Positions 6,467 to 9,467 of a stretch of 9,467 nucleotides of DNA are shown here, piece after piece. The position numbers were made by a program, and so were the translations under genes. Origin of the DNA: an uncultured cyanobacterium (GTDB lineage: Bacteria; Cyanobacteriota; Cyanobacteriia; Phormidesmidales; Phormidesmidaceae); the NCBI GenBank assembly GCA_938029995.1, contig CALHGI010000015.1, positions 1 to 9,467 of the forward strand, written 5' to 3'. Within the stretch, counting starts at the first letter, position 1. Each line of letters starts with the position of its first letter. The notes below the pieces were generated by a model. The model did not search any database. It was not told where the DNA came from and was given only the letters and a program-made list of their open reading frames with translations.

Positions 6467-7654
6467 ATGCTACCAAAAACATCCGCCGCAGATTCTTTTC
6501 ACTCCACGGACCCCATAACACCCCCTAGCCACAACCAACGATTACCTTGGCTCGACATGGCCAAAGCCTATGGCATTTTTCTGGTTTACTATGGCCACTT
6601 TGTCGAAAAAATAGCAGGGTTTCAAGGGTTTGCAACAGAAACCGCTGCCTACCAACAATATAAGTGCATCTATGCATTTCATATGCCCCTGTTCTTCATC
6701 CTTTCAGGGTTTGTTTATAAGCACAAAGAACAGCCGGTGGGAACATTTTTATACCAGAAGGTATTGACCCGAATTGTTCCAGCCATATTTTTTAACTTTC
6801 TGGCCATCGGCATTTATTTCCTCGATCATTTAATTCGTGGCAACAACGGATTTGCCGAGCGCTATTCTGTGCCAGCGATCTTAGGGGACGTATTAATTGG
6901 ATATCCGTTTGGCAATTTTCTGACCTGGTTTTTATTCTGCTTATTTACGGTAGAACTCCTCAACTATCTGGTCTATCCCTTCATCCACAACAACCTCTGG
7001 AAAAGCTTCGGCTTAGCCATGGTGACCCTAGTGGTTGGTTACTATTTGGGGTTACATCCCAGCATTAACGACAACTTACCCCTACGCGGTTTAAATACCT
7101 GGTATTTGAATGAATCCTTGATTGGTCTGAGTTGTTACCAATTTGGATTTATCTTAAAGCAATCGGGGATTGTTTCTTGGTTTGAAACGTCACCCTATAA
7201 ATATGTGGGTCTAGGGGTGACCCTGGCCACCACCGCAGCCTTTTTTAATTTAAATCAAGGTCCGTTTACTGACCCTAGAGGCATGGTGGCACTGGCATTA
7301 ACCAGTTATGGCAACCTCTTTCTATTTTCCATCACGGCCATTACGGGGTCTCTCTTTGTCATATTTCTAGCCCTAAGCCTGCCAAGTTCCCCATGGATGA
7401 CATTTATCGGCAAGAATACTCTGATCCTACTTGGCATGAATTTCTTCTATATGGATGTGGCGAAACCCATGATCGGCAGACTGGATCTAGCGATTTTTGA
7501 TAGTTGGTTGACCGTTACACTATTCGGCTTAGGCTTAACCATCGTTAGTTTTATGGTTAATGTTCCGATCATTCAGCTGATTAATCGGTTTTTACCCCAA
7601 TTGATGGGTAAGCCTAAAGCAAGTGGACCACTGCTGCCTGCCCTGCTACGTTAA
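6467..7654 (+). CDS. Acyltransferase-3 family integral membrane protein (probable O-acetyltransferase)
   Basis: This 395-aa polytopic protein has the N-terminal motifs of the acyltransferase-3 family, whose members acylate sugars of surface polysaccharides, lipids or peptidoglycan. LPWLDMAKAYGIFLVYYGHF (26-45) contains the conserved W-L-D and His44. AFHMPLFFILSGFVYK (70-85) contains the second conserved motif with His72. Roughly ten hydrophobic helices follow through about residue 375, with a polar 25-residue N-terminus and a short basic tail. The ATG at 6467-6469 has a modest AAAAGGG upstream; the W-L-D motif precedes the next Met, so a later start is unlikely. The gene is clearly lower in G+C than its neighbours: 22 of 60 bases in 6781-6840 against 38 of 60 in dxr 5041-5100. 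Membrane-protein codon bias may explain part of this, and horizontal acquisition is possible. The acceptor cannot be told from sequence, and no glycan genes are adjacent. Confidence 0.88.
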   Translation: MLPKTSAADSFHSTDPITPPSHNQRLPWLDMAKAYGIFLVYYGHFVEKIAGFQGFATETAAYQQYKCIYAFHMPLFFILSGFVYKHKEQPVGTFLYQKVLTRIVPAIFFNFLAIGIYFLDHLIRGNNGFAERYSVPAILGDVLIGYPFGNFLTWFLFCLFTVELLNYLVYPFIHNNLWKSFGLAMVTLVVGYYLGLHPSINDNLPLRGLNTWYLNESLIGLSCYQFGFILKQSGIVSWFETSPYKYVGLGVTLATTAAFFNLNQGPFTDPRGMVALALTSYGNLFLFSITAITGSLFVIFLALSLPSSPWMTFIGKNTLILLGMNFFYMDVAKPMIGRLDLAIFDSWLTVTLFGLGLTIVSFMVNVPIIQLINRFLPQLMGKPKASGPLLPALLR

Positions 7655-7658
7655 AATC

Positions 7659-7691
7659 GCCAAGGGCTAGAAGGGAAAAACCATCCTTGGC
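7659..7691 (+). terminator. Candidate hairpin after the acyltransferase gene
   Basis: GCCAAGG (7659-7665) and CCTTGGC (7685-7691) are perfect 7-base inverted copies around a 19-base spacer, starting five bases after the acyltransferase stop. The position suits a 3'-end structure. The large loop and lack of a T tract lower confidence. Confidence 0.35.
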
Positions 7692-7746
7692 CCGACAGAA
7701 GGCGATGGCAACAATTCGCCCCCGTCGCTATTCTTGGGTATGGGTC

Positions 7747-7761
7747 CATGGATCATCCATG
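7747..7761. promoter_or_regulatory. 15-bp odd palindrome upstream of the L7/L12-like gene
   Basis: CATGGAT-C-ATCCATG is a perfect 7+1+7 palindrome ending 37 bases before the ATG at 7799. Its size and position fit a dimeric regulator's operator. No matching second copy and no convincing promoter hexamers were seen beside it. Confidence 0.3.
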
Positions 7762-7798
7762 TTCCTATGCACTCCCCTGAGGTTTGGAAGAGATATCT

Positions 7799-8365
7799 AT
7801 GTCGCTGATAGTGGTTGCGATCGCAATTCCCATGGCCCTCTTTATTCTCTGGGCCGCCCTCCAGCCCAAGCAGGGCAGCAAAGCATCCAATGCCCCCGAG
7901 GACACCCCCAACAAATTCCCCGAAGAGAATATTACTTATCAGTTACCCAAACCCCCAATCAAGGCGCCTCAAAAAGCACCACCACCGTCACCAGAATACA
8001 TCGATCCCCAGGACGAAGCCACCCCTGATGTCAATGCCCAGATTCGGGCATTGATGGCTAACTATAAAAAGATTGAAGCTCTCAAGCTAATCCGTGCCAC
8101 CACCGGCTGGGGACTCAAAGACGCCAAAGCCTATCTCGATAAGTTTCCGAATGTAGCACCCCTAGTGGAACCCTATCTCCAGTCCCGTCAGTCTCTAGCA
8201 GTCCCCGCCGACATTGATCTCCATCATGTCAATGAACACATTCGCCAATTGTTACGGCACCACAGAAAAATCGAGGCGATCAAAGTCTATCGACAAATCA
8301 CGGGCTGTGATCTCAGAACAGCCAAGGACTACGTCGAAGCCCTGCCCCCCAAAACCGAAGAATAA
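7799..8365 (+). CDS. Membrane-anchored protein with two ribosomal L7/L12 C-terminal-like motifs
   Basis: This 188-aa protein has three parts. An N-terminal hydrophobic helix (about residues 3-22) could be a membrane anchor. A Pro/Lys-rich linker runs from about 23 to 75. Two related segments follow at 78-116 and 144-182. The segments share 17 of 39 residues, including K-I-E-A-x-K, R, T-G, L and A-K-x-Y. Their cores, KIEALKLIRATTGWGLKDAK and KIEAIKVYRQITGCDLRTAK, closely resemble the KxxVIKxVRxxTGLGLKEAK helix-turn-helix part of the L7/L12 C-terminal domain, the region that contacts translation factors on the ribosome. The rest of that domain is missing, so this is not a ribosomal L7/L12. The ATG at 7799-7801 is preferred because GGAAGAG lies about eight bases upstream; an earlier in-frame TTG at 7784 is less likely. 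Function is unknown; a role in protein binding at the membrane is inferred. The gene appears monocistronic. Confidence 0.85.
   Translation: MSLIVVAIAIPMALFILWAALQPKQGSKASNAPEDTPNKFPEENITYQLPKPPIKAPQKAPPPSPEYIDPQDEATPDVNAQIRALMANYKKIEALKLIRATTGWGLKDAKAYLDKFPNVAPLVEPYLQSRQSLAVPADIDLHHVNEHIRQLLRHHRKIEAIKVYRQITGCDLRTAKDYVEALPPKTEE
7817..7824. repeat. HIP1 octamer GCGATCGC
   Basis: HIP1 site in the membrane-anchor codons (VAIAI) of the L7/L12-like gene. Confidence 0.9.
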
Positions 8366-8569
8366 CCCTGTCCACACTGATCCCATCCCAGCTAAACTCC
8401 AGACGTGATGGAACAAAATCCCCATAGAGCAGGGATCTGCCAAGGACACCACCAAACCGGCAGGGTCCTCTCAAAACCAAGGACTATCATGGAGAAACGG
8501 TTGATGAGCAGTGGGGCCGGGCCAAATTCTCCATAAATTATCTCAAGATTCTAGCGATATCCCCATAGG

Positions 8570-8584
8570 GCACAACAATTGTGC
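8570..8584. repeat. 6-bp inverted repeat with a 3-base loop
   Basis: GCACAA (8570-8575) and TTGTGC (8579-8584) flank CAA and form a compact perfect hairpin or operator-like site, about 210 bp upstream of the antiporter gene. No T tract follows. Confidence 0.35.
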
Positions 8585-8647
8585 ATGGCCACACCCCATA
8601 CGCAAATATCCTGCAACAAGCTCCAGGGGCGACAAGTATATAGCCTC

Positions 8648-8674
8648 TTGGAACTGATACCTGGTGTGTATTAA
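8648..8674 (+). promoter_or_regulatory. Weak promoter candidate upstream of the antiporter gene
   Basis: TTGGAA (8648-8653) and TATTAA (8669-8674) each match the -35 and -10 consensus at four of six positions, with a short 15-bp spacer. If used, it would give a leader of roughly 115 bases that includes the hairpins at 8712-8791. It is supported mainly by the need for a promoter somewhere in this gap. Confidence 0.22.
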
Positions 8675-8677
8675 AAA

Positions 8678-8687
8678 GCAATATTGC
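8678..8687. promoter_or_regulatory. 10-bp perfect palindrome GCAATATTGC
   Basis: A perfect self-complementary decamer lies just after the weak promoter candidate at 8648-8674, where a repressor site would be effective. It is short enough to arise by chance and matches no operator I can name. Confidence 0.25.
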
Positions 8688-8711
8688 AGACAAAAGTATT
8701 TGAGTTAAACA

Positions 8712-8791
8712 ATGTTCTCATACACAATGACTGTACCGGTGGGTATGGCGCATTCTACAACGCTACCTGTTGTTTTTTTATTTGAGAACAT
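8712..8791 (+). other. Leader with a 9-bp inverted repeat overlapping the antiporter ribosome-binding region
   Basis: ATGTTCTCA (8712-8720) and TGAGAACAT (8783-8791) are perfect inverted copies separated by 62 bases. The right arm contains the only Shine-Dalgarno-like bases (GAG, 8784-8786) before the antiporter ATG at 8795. Pairing in mRNA could therefore hide the ribosome-binding region. The enclosed segment holds a hairpin with a T tract. This arrangement suggests regulation in the leader, which is inference. Confidence 0.4.
8757..8779 (+). terminator. Weak intrinsic terminator or attenuator in the antiporter leader
   Basis: ACAAC (8757-8761) and GTTGT (8769-8773) form a 5-bp stem followed directly by six T residues (8774-8779). 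An overlapping, mutually exclusive stem pairs GGTA and GCG (8742-8745, 8748-8750, with TG bulged) with CGCTACC (8761-8767). The T tract ends only 15 bases before the ATG, so no separate promoter fits between. If active, it would work as an attenuator. The stem is weak. Confidence 0.35.
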
Positions 8792-8794
8792 CAT

Positions 8795-9467
8795 ATGGTT
8801 TTGGCTGCAGTAGATCATGGTGCATCCCTCTCACTCCAAAGTCCATTTATTTCCCTGACTATCCTGCTTCTAGTGGTCCTCATCTTGCCCACCCTATTTG
8901 AGCGGCTCAAGCTACCGGGCCTCGTGGGCCTATTATTTGCCGGGATCGTATTAGGGAAAAGTGGTCTCGCCGTTCTCGACGTCGAAACCGAAACCATGAA
9001 TCTGTTGGCAGAAATCGGGAAAATTTACCTGATGTTTGTCATTGGCCTAGAAGTGGATCTAGCCAAGTTTCATAAAAACCGTAACCGTTCTATAGGCTTT
9101 GGGCTCTGTATTTTTGCATCTGCCCTAGTCGCCGGAATTTTAGTGGGTAAAGGACTCGGGTTTAGCTGGAATGCCTCTTTATTAATGGTGGCCTTGTTTG
9201 CCCCTCCCACCTTACTGGCCTACCCCATTGTGAATCGCCTGGGGGTAATGGGCAATGAGGCCGTTACTGTCGCCATTGGGGCCACCATTTTCACAGATAT
9301 TCTAGCCCTGTTACTCCTCGCTATTTCTGTTTCAATCCATGCGGGGGAGTTTTCCCTATTCAGCTTAGTCGCTCAAGTCCTAGCCCTTGCCATCTACACG
9401 GCTACCGTTCTTTTCGGGTTAGATTGGGCAGGTAAACTTTATTTCCGACGCACAGGAGATGAACAGG
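8795..9467 (+). CDS. CPA2-family Na+(K+)/H+ antiporter, partial (C-terminus outside window)
   Basis: The first 224 residues of a cation:proton antiporter of the KefB/NapA/NhaS3 type are present. These membrane proteins exchange Na+ or K+ for H+ to control internal ion levels and pH. Several hydrophobic helices can be read. RLKLPGLVGLLFAGIVLG (37-54) is the typical first-repeat motif of the family. LMFVIGLEVDL (79-89) is the conserved G-L-E-x-D segment. APPTLLAYPIVNRLG (126-140) is the unwound-helix region, and ATIFTDILALLLLA (163-176) carries Asp168, the likely ion-binding aspartate with a preceding Thr. The frame is open to the window edge; any C-terminal TrkA-type domain would lie outside. 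The ATG at 8795 has only a weak GAGAA ribosome-binding region, which overlaps an inverted repeat arm. The exact subfamily and ion cannot be fixed from this part. Confidence 0.92.
   Translation, partial: MVLAAVDHGASLSLQSPFISLTILLLVVLILPTLFERLKLPGLVGLLFAGIVLGKSGLAVLDVETETMNLLAEIGKIYLMFVIGLEVDLAKFHKNRNRSIGFGLCIFASALVAGILVGKGLGFSWNASLLMVALFAPPTLLAYPIVNRLGVMGNEAVTVAIGATIFTDILALLLLAISVSIHAGEFSLFSLVAQVLALAIYTATVLFGLDWAGKLYFRRTGDEQ

Larger units (their letters stand above)
8366..8794. other. 429-bp intergenic region without a convincing gene
   Basis: No ORF of credible length or composition occurs on either strand. The left part (8366-8500) is C/A-rich and carries only short repeats, such as ATCCC/GGGAT at 8418-8436. 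The right part (about 8520-8794) is A+T-rich and holds several inverted repeats, a weak promoter candidate and the antiporter leader, listed separately. The region is long enough to hide a small RNA, but none can be identified from sequence alone. Confidence 0.7.

Noticed and set aside
7687..8028. 113-codon plus-strand frame overlapping the L7/L12-like gene
   Set aside because: TTG start, no domain, and it overlaps a frame with a good ribosome-binding site and repeated domains.
8489..8533. 14-residue micro-ORF from an ATG in the large gap
   Set aside because: Too short and without a convincing ribosome-binding site; chance expectation is high.
1..9467. Defence system, mobile element, CRISPR array or biosynthetic cluster
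   Set aside because: No nuclease, transposase, toxin-antitoxin, repeat-spacer pattern or biosynthetic core gene is visible in any frame.

Overview
The window looks like chromosomal DNA from a cyanobacterium. Four copies of the HIP1 octamer GCGATCGC, highly over-represented in many cyanobacterial genomes, occur in 9.5 kb. The gene products (Dxr, Lgt, a small CxxC/CxC zinc-ribbon protein, a CPA2 antiporter) also read like cyanobacterial versions. The genus cannot be fixed from the sequence alone. I see no rRNA, tRNA, CRISPR array, transposase or phage gene.

Left half, minus strand. Read in the direction of transcription, a possible operon runs from a sulfatase-like hydrolase (1359-2930) to prolipoprotein diacylglyceryl transferase lgt (500-1345) to a type I phosphodiesterase-like protein (455 to beyond base 1). 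The gaps are only 13 and 44 bp. Upstream on the same strand are a small zinc-ribbon protein (4142-4477) and ribokinase rbsK (3161-4105), 36 bp apart and possibly co-transcribed. About 230 bp separate this pair from the sulfatase-like gene.

Right half, plus strand. A divergent intergenic region with a good sigma70-type promoter candidate precedes dxr (4768-5964), the committed enzyme of the MEP isoprenoid pathway. It is followed by a 69-aa two-helix membrane protein (6060-6269), an acyltransferase-3 family membrane protein (6467-7654) with visibly lower G+C, a membrane-anchored protein with two copies of a motif resembling the C-terminal domain of ribosomal protein L7/L12 (7799-8365), and the start of a CPA2 Na+(K+)/H+ antiporter (8795 to beyond the window end). 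These genes are spaced widely enough to be separate units, and several gaps hold inverted repeats.

Functionally the window is mostly housekeeping and envelope biology: lipoprotein maturation, isoprenoid precursors, ribose salvage, surface acylation and ion homeostasis. No complete new system is evident. The most unusual points are: two alkaline-phosphatase-superfamily hydrolases, both with a Thr at the nucleophile position, on either side of lgt; an Lgt whose usual GGxxxHG histidine position is Phe; the membrane-tethered double L7/L12-like protein; and a leader before the antiporter in which a weak hairpin-plus-T-tract lies inside a 9-bp inverted repeat overlapping the ribosome-binding region.
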